The notes under the pieces: generated by a model
Told to the model about the DNA's origin: nothing
The model's input: only the letters and a program-made list of their open reading frames with translations
The model's database searches: none
From: Muricea muricata
Lineage: Eukaryota > Cnidaria > Anthozoa > Malacalcyonacea > Plexauridae
Assembly: GCA_963855995.1 (NCBI GenBank)
Contig: OY979719.1
Location: 7,378,001-7,442,000, forward strand
DNA: 64,000 nt
Direction of reading: 5' to 3'
Made by a program: the position numbers and the translations under genes
Shown: one piece after another, positions 22,808 to 34,007 of the stretch
Layout of the letters: each line of letters begins with the position of its first letter
Numbering within the stretch: position 1 is the first letter of the stretch

Positions 22808-25800
22808 ATGCCTCGTCCTTGTTCCGTTTTTTGGTGCAAGAACTCTCGAAAGAGAAAAGGAATATCTTTTCACCGGTAAGTTTTCCTCAATATTTAATTT
22901 GTGCCTAGTTATACGCATTTCTTTTATACGCGAAATGTTCGTCACTCAGTTGTTTTGCATCTCGCCATGTTTTGACGAGATCAAAACTTTTGCTGTATTT
23001 TTACAGCTGAATATGTGGTAAGGCGATATTTGTTTTTCGTGATTCTATACAAGCTTGTTCTTGCTTTTAAGTTTGAAATTATTAGGAACAGTCCCGACAA
23101 ATACAAGCGAAATTTACTTGTTATAATGCAAAAAACTTACAGCTTTGGCTGTGACACTTTTAAAAGCTGAGCTGTTTTCGCGAAAGTTTAGTTAATGATT
23201 TACAGTGCTTCTCAACCGGAAGCAGATTTCATACACACGACGTCTACATGCTTTATAAAATTTACAGACAATTGCTTTTTTATCCAATTACAGTTTTCCA
23301 GATAAAATAAAAAGTCCAGAACTGCACGGGAAATGGGTTCAAGGAATAAACAGCTGTTCACCAGTAGAAGTTGTTCCTGTGCAAGACAGCCTGGTTTGTT
23401 CGGAGCATTTCAGTGCTGAAATGTTTGACTATTGTGGGCTGCATGGCGAGAAAGCAGTGTTGAAATCAAATGCTGTGCCAACGATATTTGAAAATCCTGA
23501 ACTTCATAGCGAGCAAGCGACACCAACAATACTTGAAGTGCATTCTCAGGTCAGTACAGTTTTTTCACCCAAACATTATGCGTTTACCAACATAGATTAG
23601 CTTGTAGTGTTTTACACTATTTTGCATTTTTACATGTTTTTATACAAAACTAATAGAGCTATATACAATAATCTTCCCAATGAAAAGTACCTGCCAGGTT
23701 ACAGTAGTTGAGCACATTTTGATAATGGTTATGATTGGAATTTGAGTTGGAATTTGAGCATATTTTGAGTTGCTATTTCCCTCTCTTAAAGTTAGTATAT
23801 GTGTATGATATATTTTTGAATGTGATGTCAGCACTGACAATACAACTTATAATGTGGAGATCACTTGTTATGGTTAGTGTATGATTTCTAGCATACCAGC
23901 ATGCACATAGTGGTAGTACTTCAGCAACCTGATGCATGGTTTAGAAATCTAGTCAGGCTGGGGTGTTGGTTTTTGTTTCTTTAATTTATTTTTTCCCATA
24001 CACTAACCCAGTCAGTGTTACAGTTTCTTGTGCCTGGTGTGGGGGCTCCTGGTTGGCTAGCAGGAAACATACCTCACAAGCCAGGCAATTTGAGAGTAGT
24101 GCCTTCCAGAGGCTGGCTTTGGCAAATTGAAGCCCCTGAATACCTAGGCATCCATTATCCATCAGTGATGCAGTGGATAAATAGCAACACATTCACCAAC
24201 ATTGTGTTTTATATATAACAAAATGTATATGTTTATAACAGTGAATTTTGCCAATTTATATATACATGTAATCAGTGGTGTAGCCAGGGTCATTGTTTTT
24301 GGGAGGCAAGCAGCAAGCGGCGAAGGTATTCTAGGGGGTCCCCCCCACTTCTACACAGATTTAGACTTTTCGAATGGTCTTGAACACAATTGGGGTTGCC
24401 TCGCCCCCCCCCCCCCACCCCACCCACCCCTTAACTACACCACTGCATGTAATCACAAAATTCAAAAATATCATAATTTTTTATATAAGTTATTAATCAA
24501 CAATATTGTTAAAAATTTTAATGTTTTATCAGAAACTAATATAATTGTTATTGCATAGGTGGAGGTGTCCAGTGAAACAGTACAGCTTGCTAACAGTAAT
24601 GAAGAGTTGAATGAAAATGGCAAAAATGCAAGTGATACAGTGGAAATCACTAGTGCACGTATGGGTAATGTAGAAAATGTTCAAAATGACCATACATACT
24701 TTCTAAGTTCTCCTAGTATATTAAAAAGGAAAGTTGATAATCTGCTGGACACAGTTGAAGACCTCAACAAGAGATTGAAGACATCTCATGTAAAAGTGCA
24801 CAGGTTGAAGAGAAAGGTACAATCGTTAGCTTTAGTGGTAAGTGAGTTAAAGAAAAAAAACCTGATAAGTAGTGATTGTGCCAGTCTCCTGGAGACAACT
24901 TTTTCTGGAGTTCCTAGAGAACTTATGAAAAGGTTGGTGACACAGAAGAAAAAGAAGAATCCAGGTGCGTACCCAAAAGAGTTACGTACATTTGCCATGA
25001 CCCTAAAGTTTTATTCTGCTAAGGCATACAGATATGTGCGCAAATCTTTTGATTTAGGGTTGCCAGATCCATCTACGATCAGCAGATGGTACAACGTTAT
25101 TGATGGAGAGCCAGGGTTTACACAGGAAGCATTGACAGCCTTGAAAGCAAAAGTTTTTGCTGGGCAACGCGATGGCCAGAAGGTTGTTTGTGCTTTGATG
25201 TTGGATGAGATGTCTATTCGGAAGCATGTCCAATGGGACCCCAAAGCAGGAATGCGTCGAGGTTATGTAGACGTTGGTACAAAGATTTATGATGACTCAC
25301 TGTCGGTAGCCACGGAAGCTCTTGTGTTTATGGCTGTCTCTGTGAATTCTAACTGGAAAATTCCATGTGGGTATTTTCTAGTAAATGGCCTCACGGCTGA
25401 AGAGAAAGCGAACCTGACGAGAGATTGTCTCACGAAACTGCATGAGACGAAAGTAAAGGTGGTCTCCTTCACATGCGATGGACCAACAACTCACCAAGCA
25501 ATGTTGAAATTGCTTGGTGGTCGACTGTCTGCTGAAGATATGCAGGCATACTTTCCACATCCTTGTGATAATAATGAGAAGATCTATATTTTTTTAGATG
25601 CATGTCATATGATAAAGCTGGTGCGAAATACCTGGTCAGACTGGAAAGTCTTACATGATAAGGATGGCAACACCATCGAGTGGAAGTTTATTGTAAGATT
25701 GCAGGAATTGCAAGAAAAGGAAGGTTTGCGTCTAGCAAATAAGTTGCGATCAGCGCACATAGATTGGAAACCTCAGAAAATGAAGGTAAATTTGGCAGCA

Positions 25801-27003
25801 CAGACTTTGAGCTCGAGTGTTGCAGATGCTATAGAGTGGTGTGAAGGTAAGGGAATGCAGCAGTTTAAAGGCTGTGGCCCGACAGTAGAGTTTATTCGCA
25901 TGTTTGATCGTGTATTTGATGTTTTGAATTCTAGAAATCCAAGGGCGAACAACCACAACGCCCCGATAAGAAAGACAAACTATCAGTTCGTTAAGAAGTT
26001 TCTAGATGAGGCCTGTAAGTATGTTAAAGATCTGAAAGGACCCGAAGGCCAGTCAATGCTTATGTCACAGCGCAAAACAGGTTTTCTAGGTTTCCTCGTT
26101 TGTATCGAGGCAGTTCTTGGAATGGCGAAAGATCTGGTGTGTGGAGAGGACCCAGTCCTAAAGTATATTCTGACGTACAAGATGAGTCAGGATCACCTGG
26201 AGCTGTTCTTCGGTGCCGTGCGAGCCGCTGGAGGGTGGAACAACAACCCGACGGCGTTACAGTTCAGATCTGCATACAAGCAACTGATGATGAGACACCA
26301 GATTACTGGAGGACGAGGAAACTGCATTCCTCAAGACGACACTGAGATGCTAAGCAATTTTGAGGACAATAGCGATAGAAAATCTTCAAGGATTGAGATC
26401 GACCAGGTTACGATTGTAAGAAAATACGACTTGGCTTTGAGACCTGAGCCAGTTACAACAGATCACGATTACTGGGATGCTCCAAACGTGATGGAACTAT
26501 CAGAGTTTAAGTCAGCAGCAATATCGTATATTGCTGGTTATGTTGTGAGGATGGTACAGAAAAAAATCCATTGTTTAAAATGCTTGGCCGCGTTAACGAC
26601 AACCAAAGAGAAGATTCCGGACCTGTTCGTGGTGTGGAAATCGAATGGCGGTCTGAAGTTGCCCTCGCCGGGGCTACTGAAGATCTGTGAAGAAACGGAG
26701 AAATGTGTGATGAGAATGTTAAAAGTGACCAATGGTGGACTTCCACACGACACGGGATTACCAGACGCAATTACCTCAACGGTATTGGAAGTATGTGTGG
26801 AACGCGATGTGTTCAGTTCGTTGAAAGAACACATGTTTGATTCGACAGCAGTGAACAATCACGTGTTCAACCTAATTAAATGCTGTTCAAAGTCTTATGT
26901 GACGATTCGTATGCATCATTTGGCGAAGCAGATAAACTCTAGAATGCATGAGAGGTTGGTACGTAAAGAATATTCGAAACTTACGTTGTTTAAAGGACAG
27001 TAA
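22808..27003 (+). CDS. P-element/THAP9-type transposase, three exons, open frame
   Basis: Exons 22,808-22,875, 23,294-23,549 and 24,559-27,003 join in frame (donors GTAAG and GTCAGT, acceptors CAG and TAG) into 922 codons; human THAP9 is about 903. Residues 1-88 form a C2CH THAP zinc finger: MPRPCSVFWC, KGISFHRFP, GKWVQ, CSEHF and the closing AVPTIF. A coiled-coil-like region (about 163-210) follows. The RNase H-like core shows LDEMSIR (D324), FTCDGPTTHQ (D415), DACHMIKLVRN (D455) and SQDHLELFFG (E656) followed by GGWNNNPTALQF, as in THAP9 and Drosophila P. It would bind its own ends and cut and paste the element. No lesion was seen, unlike every other transposase gene here. It could be an active autonomous copy or a host-retained gene. 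An hAT-like MITE lies in intron 2. Confidence 0.88.
24273..24445. mobile_element. hAT-type MITE in transposase intron 2
   Basis: The ends are CAGTGGTGTAGCCAGGG and, inverted, TTAACTACACCACTG. The 8-bp duplication CATGTAAT is perfect on both sides (24,265-24,272 and 24,446-24,453). The orthologous insertion is present in the right arm at 34,237-34,412, so it predates duplication of the arms. It is GC-rich with C/G homopolymers. Confidence 0.82.
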
Positions 27004-27004
27004 G

Positions 27005-27175
27005 TTTGCGATATGGTCGGTTACTGCACATGTTACATGTGTTCGAGAATATGACCGCGACGTTAATGATACTGCACATATTAAATGTGTTCGAGGATTA
27101 ACGTTAAAATGCTAGCAATGTGTCAATGATACTGCACGTTTTAATACATGTTCGAGAGATTGACACGAGACTCAT
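27005..27175 (+). repeat. Three consecutive stem-loop repeats after the transposase stop
   Basis: Three units share a loop built on TACTGCAC followed by ATGTGTTCGAG or ATGTTCGAG. The flanking stems differ: GGTC/GACC (27,015 and 27,053), ACGTTAAT/ATTAACGT (27,060-27,067 and 27,097-27,104) and GTGTCAAT/ATTGACAC (27,120-27,127 and 27,159-27,166). The last two pair perfectly over 8 bp. A conserved loop with changed but complementary stems suggests that the folded form, in RNA or DNA, matters. A degenerate relative lies near 28,178-28,215. Confidence 0.6.
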
Positions 27176-27940
27176 GTCAAACTGATTTGTTAGCAAGTAT
27201 TATAATTTTTAAGTTTAAAGGGGTAAGTAATGAACTTTAGTTATCTATTCAGTATACATGAAAGTCGATATATAGCTAAATCTTTAAATAACATTTTATT
27301 TTTATCTTTATACTAGAGTAAACCTGGATGTATAATGCAACATTTACTAATATATGGCAAGCCGTGCACAGACCAGCAAAGTAATACCCAACGTCAAATC
27401 CGAAACAAAGACATTTTTCCATTTTATCGGTACGTTACGCATGAAAAAGGGCACAGTGTTTGGAGTTTCACGAAGAAAGGTTGATAGATAGTATAATTGG
27501 TTGTCGACTCGTACGTGACTAGAAGGGGGTTTTTTCAGACGGCTGAACCTCAAGGCGTGCGGATATTCATCGTTACTGCGAGGCCCTATCCTTTTACTAT
27601 AACATAAAAATTATTTGCATTCAGGTTAATTGTATAATCCTCTGAATCAATTCATTGCTAAATAAGAAATAATAAGTTCTAACGCTTCAACATTTATTTG
27701 TAGTGTAGCTCCCTCGGCCTAAAATATACAATCTATACGTGGTACAACGAGTGGTCAATCCTTATCAAATTTAAATCTTGGCGAGCAGCGTTAAGCAAAT
27801 ATTGTGCGACATTATTCGAGTAGTACAGGTAATTATAATTAATATAATAAAGGGTACTAGTAATTGTAGAATCATGCTAATGAACGTATCTTTTTTAATG
27901 TATAGATTCTACGAATACCGAGAATTAGTGGATTCCACTT
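27176..27940. other. AT-rich downstream stretch
   Basis: Beyond the stem-loops I see no gene and no terminal repeat matching the P-type left end. Short open frames on both strands lack features. Confidence 0.4.
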
Positions 27941-27945
27941 TTGCC

Positions 27946-28190
27946 TTTCTAAAAGTTTAATTAATAAGGATTTTTAAGAACCAGTTTGATTTGTCAGCCT
28001 GAGGTGGTTCTTTTATTTTGCGTACCCATTTGTCCAAATTTCAGGCTGGTGGTTCTTAACCCACTGGTTTTTTTATGCGGTGTTTGACTGTATACTATAT
28101 GTGAATGGAATCATAGGAAATACAGGTTATTTTACTTAATATATTATAGTACTGATTACAGAGATGGCTCGCTGTACGGTCATGAACTAA
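27946..28190 (+). repeat. Direct repeat copy 1 (MITE right half plus flank)
   Basis: About 245 bp here repeats at 29,916-30,158 in the same orientation with high similarity, including AAGGATTTTTAAGAACCAGT and GATTACAGAGA-TGGCTCGCTG. The shared part includes the right end of the MITE at 29,596-30,054 and about 100 bp of its flank. This indicates segmental duplication rather than two independent insertions. Confidence 0.65.
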
Positions 28191-28419
28191 ACGTGTTGGA
28201 GGATTGACACGATGATACAACGAAACCTGGTTGAATTTAATCCCACTATAATAAGTAAGTATGTTTGAAATTTAGTTTTTGCTGGATATTTCGTAGGCAT
28301 ATAGCATACCTACTAGTTTTTTCTTTAATTTCAGCAATATTTAAGTACATATCATTGAAGGAATTTCAGTCTTGCAAACTCGTGGAAGGGTAAGTGTGCA
28401 GAGACAATGTCATGTATTA

Positions 28420-28490
28420 ATACGACCACTTTGTTATTACGATCATTTTGTTATTACGACCATTTTGTTATTACGACCACTCCGTTAAAC
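28420..28490. repeat. Short tandem repeat, about 17-18 bp unit
   Basis: About four copies of a unit resembling TTTTGTTATTACGACCA. It lies in AT-rich, otherwise featureless sequence between the duplicated segment and the LINE fragment; no gene is seen from 28,200 to 28,925. Confidence 0.65.
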
Positions 28491-28924
28491 TAATACTTTT
28501 TCACCTCAATATGTTTTTTTTTCTATGACCGCATTAAGAACATCTGTGCTGTAATTTGATCCCGACGTTTATTCAACCAAAATATTTGGACCTAACGGCG
28601 GTCGCATACTCGTACTGACAAATACTGCAGACCAATACTCAAAAGTTTAAAAATCTATTTAGTATATCGCCATATCGGTATGTCATACTCAGTCTATACC
28701 CGCGGGCGCGGAGTAAAAAACACATGCAACTGTAATGATCATTTTTGGTAATTGGTAATGATCATTTTTGTAATTTTTAGCAAAATAACAAATTATTTCT
28801 GATTATTTTTTTTTAAATTTTTGCTTAGGTTTTGTCAATTTCTCTGTCTACATGTATTTGGTCTGCGATGTCGGAATAAATAACGTGAAAACAGGTAACA
28901 AATTCTTACCACGTAATTCCACAT

Positions 28925-29400
28925 AGATTAAATAATAATAATAATAATAATAACAATATTTAATCAGGAGGTCCACTCACAAAAGTGATTTTCAGTGGAG
29001 CCCTGAGCCAAAAAAAATTATAATAATATGAATATATCAGTGATAAATCAGTGTTCGAATTTACGAGTTCATCATTTCAGTTTTCATGAGTGTCTTAAAT
29101 TATTGTGTCAAATGTTTTTTAAGTTTAATTTTAAACTATGTAAATAGTTCTATTTGTCGGAGTTCCACAGGCAGACTATTCCAGTCGTTTGCTGCATGGT
29201 AGGTCAAAGCCTGTTTCCCCCAGTTTCTCTTGATGAGATCTAAATGTAAGTTCTGTTTGTTTTGAGTGTTGTAGCTATAGATGTCAGATAAGTACTGGAA
29301 GTTAAGTTTAAAGTCGACGATATTGTTTAAACACCTATACATCATAAGCCAGCGGTGGAAGTGTCTACGTATCGACCAATGAGTTATTAGCTAACAGTGA
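28925..29400 (-). mobile_element. LINE 3' end fragment with TTA-repeat tail
   Basis: A minus-strand frame at 29,345-29,136 encodes GKQALTYHAANDWNSLPVEL, the C-terminal tail typical of CR1/L2-type LINE reverse transcriptases. It is followed by a 3' untranslated part containing GGGCTCCACTGAAAATCA and a (TTA)n microsatellite at about 28,931-28,952. Only the last few hundred bases of the element are present, as expected from 5' truncation during insertion. Confidence 0.7.
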
Positions 29401-29595
29401 GTAATGGCTCATCAAAAACAGAAAATTGAGCAAAATATACCATCTTAAAATGGTAAATTTTTTGACGTTTTCTATTTCCAGGAAGGTATTGTAGATGGTT
29501 ATGGATAGACTAGAATGTCATTGCATATATGTCTACACCGAGAAAGTATTGTGCTATTAATTGTATTATTTGAAATAATGTGTCTAAAGCACTAC

Positions 29596-30054
29596 ACAGT
29601 AAAACCCCGCATGAAAGAACCAGTTAATTTTGACTTTAGGCTGAAGTGTTTCTTATATAACAGGTACTTGGAAAAGAAATCAGGCTGAAGTGGTTCTTAA
29701 CTGGTTCTTATTTCCAGTCAAAAACAATTGTTCCTGGTATAGAGTTTTGAACCTCTTATTGTGTAAGATGTGTTAAATACATTATGAAGATGAATTATGT
29801 TATGAATTGATTGATGTTTTGATAAAACATATGCATGCAGGATGTGGTTGAAAAACAATTCCTGCTGGCACAGTATTTTGTTTTCCTCCAAGTACATGAT
29901 TAGCACTTATTTCAGCTAAAAGTTTAATAAGGATTTTTAAGAACCAGTTTGATTTCTCAGCCTCAAGTGGTTCTTTTATTTTGGGTACCCATTTGCCCAA
30001 ATTTCAGGCTGGTGGTTCTTAACCCACTGGTTCTTTTATGTGGGGTTTTACTGT
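29596..30054. mobile_element. Mariner-like MITE
   Basis: The terminal inverted repeats are ACAGTAAAACCCCGCATGAA and its near inverse ending GGGGTTTTACTGT. Internal inverted copies of AAGAACCAGT/GTGGTTCTT give extra hairpins. CAGT-type ends are usual for Tc1/mariner relatives, but a clean TA duplication is not visible. There is no coding capacity. Confidence 0.6.
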
Positions 30055-30158
30055 ATACTATGTGAATGGATTCATAGGAAATACTGGTTATTTTACTTAA
30101 TATATTTTGTTACTGATTACAGAGAATGGCTCGCTGGTACAGTCATGGATTAAAACAT
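29916..30158 (+). repeat. Direct repeat copy 2 (partner of 27,946-28,190)
   Basis: Same orientation as copy 1. Similarity runs through the MITE right end into flanking GATTACAGAGAATGGCTCGC. The two copies lie about 1.97 kb apart, with the LINE fragment between them. Confidence 0.65.
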
Positions 30159-30159
30159 A

Positions 30160-31250
30160 GTGTGCAACGAACAGTGGAATCAAAGGAAATTTGTCAGAAC
30201 AATTAGGACATATTTGCTTATTGTATATGCAGTTTTATCTAATGCAGTTGACAGTATCAACATTGTCTCAATAATTTGGGGTTGTGTGTCCAACACAGTC
30301 CTAATATAAAAAAATGATGCCAGATAAACGAAGGAAGTTAGCAAGTAGATTTTCTTAATATGTACAATAAATCTGTTTACAAGTTGTCGCTAGTAAATTA
30401 GCTCTGGTATTTCATTACAATTGATCATAATGAAAAGGGTGCAGGATTTATTTTTTTTAACAGAATGCATTAGGAGCATCAAATATAGACAATGCTGAAA
30501 AAAGGTGACAAGTTGCAAAGCTGATTGATAGAAATTTTAGCATTAGTTAGAAAATAACCTACTAATTTTGTCCGTTCTTCAAAAGATGTTCATTTGCTTT
30601 TTTTAAAGATTTTGGACCGCTATACATTCTCGTAAAATATGCAACTGCCATCTTTTTTATTATGGTCAATTTGGTGTTTATGCTACCTGGAGGTAACACA
30701 TAATTACCTAGTGGATAGAGACTTAGTTTACCCATAAAATTGAGGTAACTAAAGATAATTTGCTTAAAGTGAAAAAAATTTCTGCTGATTACATTTCAGT
30801 TTATAGAATAACTCATTAAAACAAATGTTATTATTTATCAAACAATTAAAACAAATTCATTACAATATTCAACATTAAATTACTATATATTAAAGTTATT
30901 GACAAATCTTGTGTGCCCCTTTTCTCGGCAGAGCCAGCATATCATTCCTATAAATCATAATTTAAAATTTAATAGACATGATAGCACAGAATATAGGAAT
31001 TATTTTGTTTTTGTACATACTTGCTTTACAGTTTCATTTTGTGGCCTTTTAGGGCACATTTCCAACAACGCCCTAATTAAAAAAGAAGTCAATTTATTTT
31101 TTGTAATTGTTAATTTTATTTGCAGATTTTATACCAAATATACACTGTAACTCAATTCAACCTACAACTACTATTACCATACCTTCAACCTTCCCCGATG
31201 GGTGGTCAGCTTCTTGTATGGGAACGAACAAAAAGATACATTATTTTTAA
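30160..31250. other. AT-rich stretch without recognised gene
   Basis: Only short open frames and A/T homopolymers are seen. A frame at 30,899-31,150 has hydrophobic residues but no domain or splice support. Confidence 0.4.
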
Positions 31251-31254
31251 ATTT

Positions 31255-31920
31255 AAAAATATACAATAATATAAAGATTGGCATATCAGGAAATTTAAGA
31301 ATGTGTTGCTAACCTAACCCTAATTACCATTTGATATGTGCATTACAATTAATAGTCACTAGAAAAGAAAGTGTATAATTTTTATCATTTCCTTCTTCAT
31401 AGTTTTCTTCATCTACAAATAATAACAGATTAATTATTAGCTATGAACAAATATACAATAATATAAAGATTAGCAAATCATCAAATTCAAGAATGTGTTG
31501 GTAACCTAACCCTAACTACCATTTGGCAAGTACATTAGAAAAGAAAGTGTATAATTTTTACAATTTTCTCCTTCATAGTTTTCATCATCTACAAATTACA
31601 AAAAAATACTTGGAAAATAAGATACATGATTGCATGCAAGTAATAAACAGACTACAGATAAGTACCTGCAATGAAGTGAACAAAAGATCAATTTTCAATA
31701 AATAACCACCCATAATAATATAAAGATAAGAAAATCAGGAAATTCAAGAATATTTGACATGTGCATTTTAATAATGGTCAATAGAAAAGAAAGTGTATAA
31801 TTTTTACCATTTCCTCCTTCATAGTTTTCTTCATGTACAAATTACAAAAAAAAATACGTGGAAAATAAGATAGATAGATGTGTGCAAGTAATATGATACA
31901 AACAGACTATAGATAACATA
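31255..31920. repeat. Three-copy tandem repeat, about 190-270 bp units
   Basis: Units begin at about 31,259, 31,449 and 31,716. They share AATATAAAGAT, a CTAACCTAACCCTAA-type block in the first two units, AGAAAAGAAAGTGTATAATT and TTCATAGTTTTC. Unit lengths differ through internal insertions. There is no coding signal. The CCTAACCCTAA block recalls telomere-type repeats, but only at two short sites. Confidence 0.7.
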
Positions 31921-32391
31921 ACTGTTTTATAAAACTCAGATCATGAAGTATACTGTATAATTATGTAAACACCTTCAACTCATTTCGTCCTGTTATAAAA
32001 TTGTCTGCTGAAGGTAACATATTAAGATATTGACATTAACTGTAATTTATTTGACAAGTATGTATGTAAACACATTTGTAAAGGTTTCGTACATGTAAAA
32101 AAATCTCACCTTCTTCCTCTCGTTTGCAATCTGTCACTAAAAAACCACACAATTTTCCGTAAAATTTTTTTATTTGAGCAATAGAAAAAATATATCTTAA
32201 AAACTACTTAAATTTCAGCATTAGAAAAGTCGCTTCGTAACTTTTAATAAGCAAAAAATGTTATGAATAAGCTCTTTTATTTCAAAACCTCTAGTTAATG
32301 CAAAACATATAGTACATTAAAAGTCAAACAGTCTTTAATTCAATATAAAATTTAAAAAAATACTGACAACACTTGTGGGATCTTGATCGGA
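31921..32391. other. AT-rich spacer
   Basis: No gene or repeat is recognised between the tandem repeat and the left end of the foldback element. Confidence 0.4.
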
Positions 32392-32401
32392 TCTGATTTT
32401 G

Positions 32402-33926
32402 GCATGGTGGAAAAGACGGAGTGCGGAGTCACGGAGTACGGAGTCACGGAGTGCGGAGTCACGGAGTACGGAGTCACGGAGTACGGAGTCACGGAGTACG
32501 GAGTCACGAAGTACGGAGTCACGGAGTACGGAGTACGGAGTCACGAAGTACGGAGTCACGGAGTACGGAGTCACGGAGTACGGAGTTTATTTATGCTCTA
32601 CCTCCTTCAGTTTTGCCCTGGACAAACCTCCACGTGCTTTGGCTGTGGAAATCCACTAAAACAAGGTACTGCTATTCCTGACGCTCCGAATGATTTGGTC
32701 GTTGTTTCGAAGATGCCCAGAGAATGGATGTTCCAAGGGAGAACGTACAGCAAAATTTCCAACGTTTATTTTCATTGCGCTACAGCATGCATTCTATGAA
32801 AACAGCCAAATTTTGCGGTGAGTTCTTGCTTTGTCGCTCCACAGATTGAGCCTTACCTTCTACCACTTCATCGAGATTACATTCGAATGAACTTGGGCAT
32901 TCACTGTTAATATGAAATATTAAGTTAGCAACGCGTACTTTATAACGCGAAAGTGCACAAAACTGCATATTACTGTTTTTGAGTCCACTGAACAAAATCG
33001 TTTATCGTAAGACGTTGTGAGCGCATATATCAAGTTTATATATAATGCATCCTGCTCATATGATATTATAACTGTTCTGATACGCGTCTCCGTAAGCTAC
33101 AATCATCAATATTATCCTTGAAACCCGAGAAATATACATGATGCTTGATCCCGGATTATTGAACCCCAACTCTTTATAGCCACTCAAAGTTGAATGCTCA
33201 AACACGTGACACGCTCATCCCAATAAAAGAACGAGCCTTCTAGAAAACTGCAAACAAAGCTTAAATTGGCAGCAACGTTGAACATGGAAGGAAATAGTTC
33301 CAACAATAATGAGCATGATATGATTGTAGATTATGAGAACCATAGCTGGAAGTTACCAAATAAATGATAAAGCTTAATTTCATATTATTTTTTGCTACGT
33401 TAAGAGCATAATTGTGTTAGCGTTTGGACGCTGGTGAAACTTTTTATATGATTAGATATAAAGATATCGATATCCGTTATGATTATATGATATCCTGATA
33501 TGTGGTTAAATAGATACGCTACTATACGATAGAACGCTGTAATATGAACGTAGATATATTTATGCTCCCATAAAGTGGAAAAGACGGAGTCTGTTTAAAA
33601 GTCACGGCCACGTCTGGGGAAACACTTTACAGACGGACTCCGTGTTTTCCACTTTATGCCCCCATAAAGTGGAAAAGACGGAGTCTGTTTAAAAGTCACC
33701 GCCACGTCTGGGGGAACACTTTACAGACAGACTCCGTACTCCGTACTCCGTCTTGACTCCGTACTCCGTGACTCCGTACTCCGTGACTCCGTGCTCCGTG
33801 ACTCCGTACTCCGTGACTCCGTACTCCGTGACTCCGTACTTCGTGACTCCGTACTCCGTGACTCCGTGCTCCGTGACTCCGTACTCCGTGACTCCGTGAC
33901 TCCGCACTCCGTCTTTTCCACCATGC
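32402..33926. mobile_element. Foldback-type element with minisatellite ends
   Basis: The ends GCATGGTGGAAAAGACGGAG and its inverse each run into an array of 15-bp units (CGGAGTCACGGAGTA) at 32,418-32,586 and, inverted, 33,735-33,912. Direct copies of TCTGATTTTGG and TCTGATTTTTGG flank the element, a probable target duplication of about 9-11 bp. Terminal repeats made of tandem units with about 9-bp duplications are the design of Drosophila FB and some MULE elements. Inside are a Cys-rich coding fragment and two tandem copies of a small hairpin unit (33,570-33,735) related to the ends. Confidence 0.7.
32593..32799 (+). pseudogene. Captured Cys/His-rich coding fragment
   Basis: The + frame reads FCPGQTSTCFGCGNPLKQG, DAPNDLVVVSKMPREWMF and KISNVYFHCATACIL before a stop. 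The spacing CxxC and later HCxxxC suggests a zinc-binding module. I recall NVYFH-type C-terminal modules in predicted cnidarian transposon proteins but cannot name the family. Upstream the frame runs into the minisatellite array, so the start is lost. It is likely a remnant of the parent element's protein. Confidence 0.4.
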
Positions 33927-34007
33927 CTCTGATTTTTGGATTTTTTTACTTTTTATAAAATCAGGGGGGGTGGAAATTGAGCCCACTATCCATTGAGCCC
34001 CTATTAG

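Larger units (their letters stand above)
21461..24530 (+). repeat. Left arm of the 23-kb inverted repeat (P-superfamily terminus)
   Basis: Starting at CATAGCAGCCCAAAAAGTGC, this arm matches 44,558 down to 34,160 on the opposite strand at high identity (about 97% over exon 2 by eye). After removing later insertions both arms are about 2.0 kb. The arm contains the first two exons of the THAP transposase and most of intron 2. Insertions private to this arm are about 240 bp at 21,531-21,773 (flanked by GTAC) and the MITE pair at 21,939-22,713. Long inverted termini are known in the P superfamily (Galileo), which supports reading this as the element's terminus. Confidence 0.7.

Noticed and set aside
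26100-26770. Antisense and alternate-frame open frames across the transposase third exon
   Set aside because: They are shadows of the long coding exon; none has a domain or start context.
31300-31330. Possible telomere or subtelomere signal
   Set aside because: Only a few imperfect units inside a local tandem repeat; no long array.
32383-32681. Open frames reading repeated TESRS, SHGVR and TEYGV units on the plus strand, with mirror frames at 33,696-33,986
   Set aside because: These are three-frame translations of the 15-bp minisatellite; a unit length divisible by three keeps all frames open without coding meaning.
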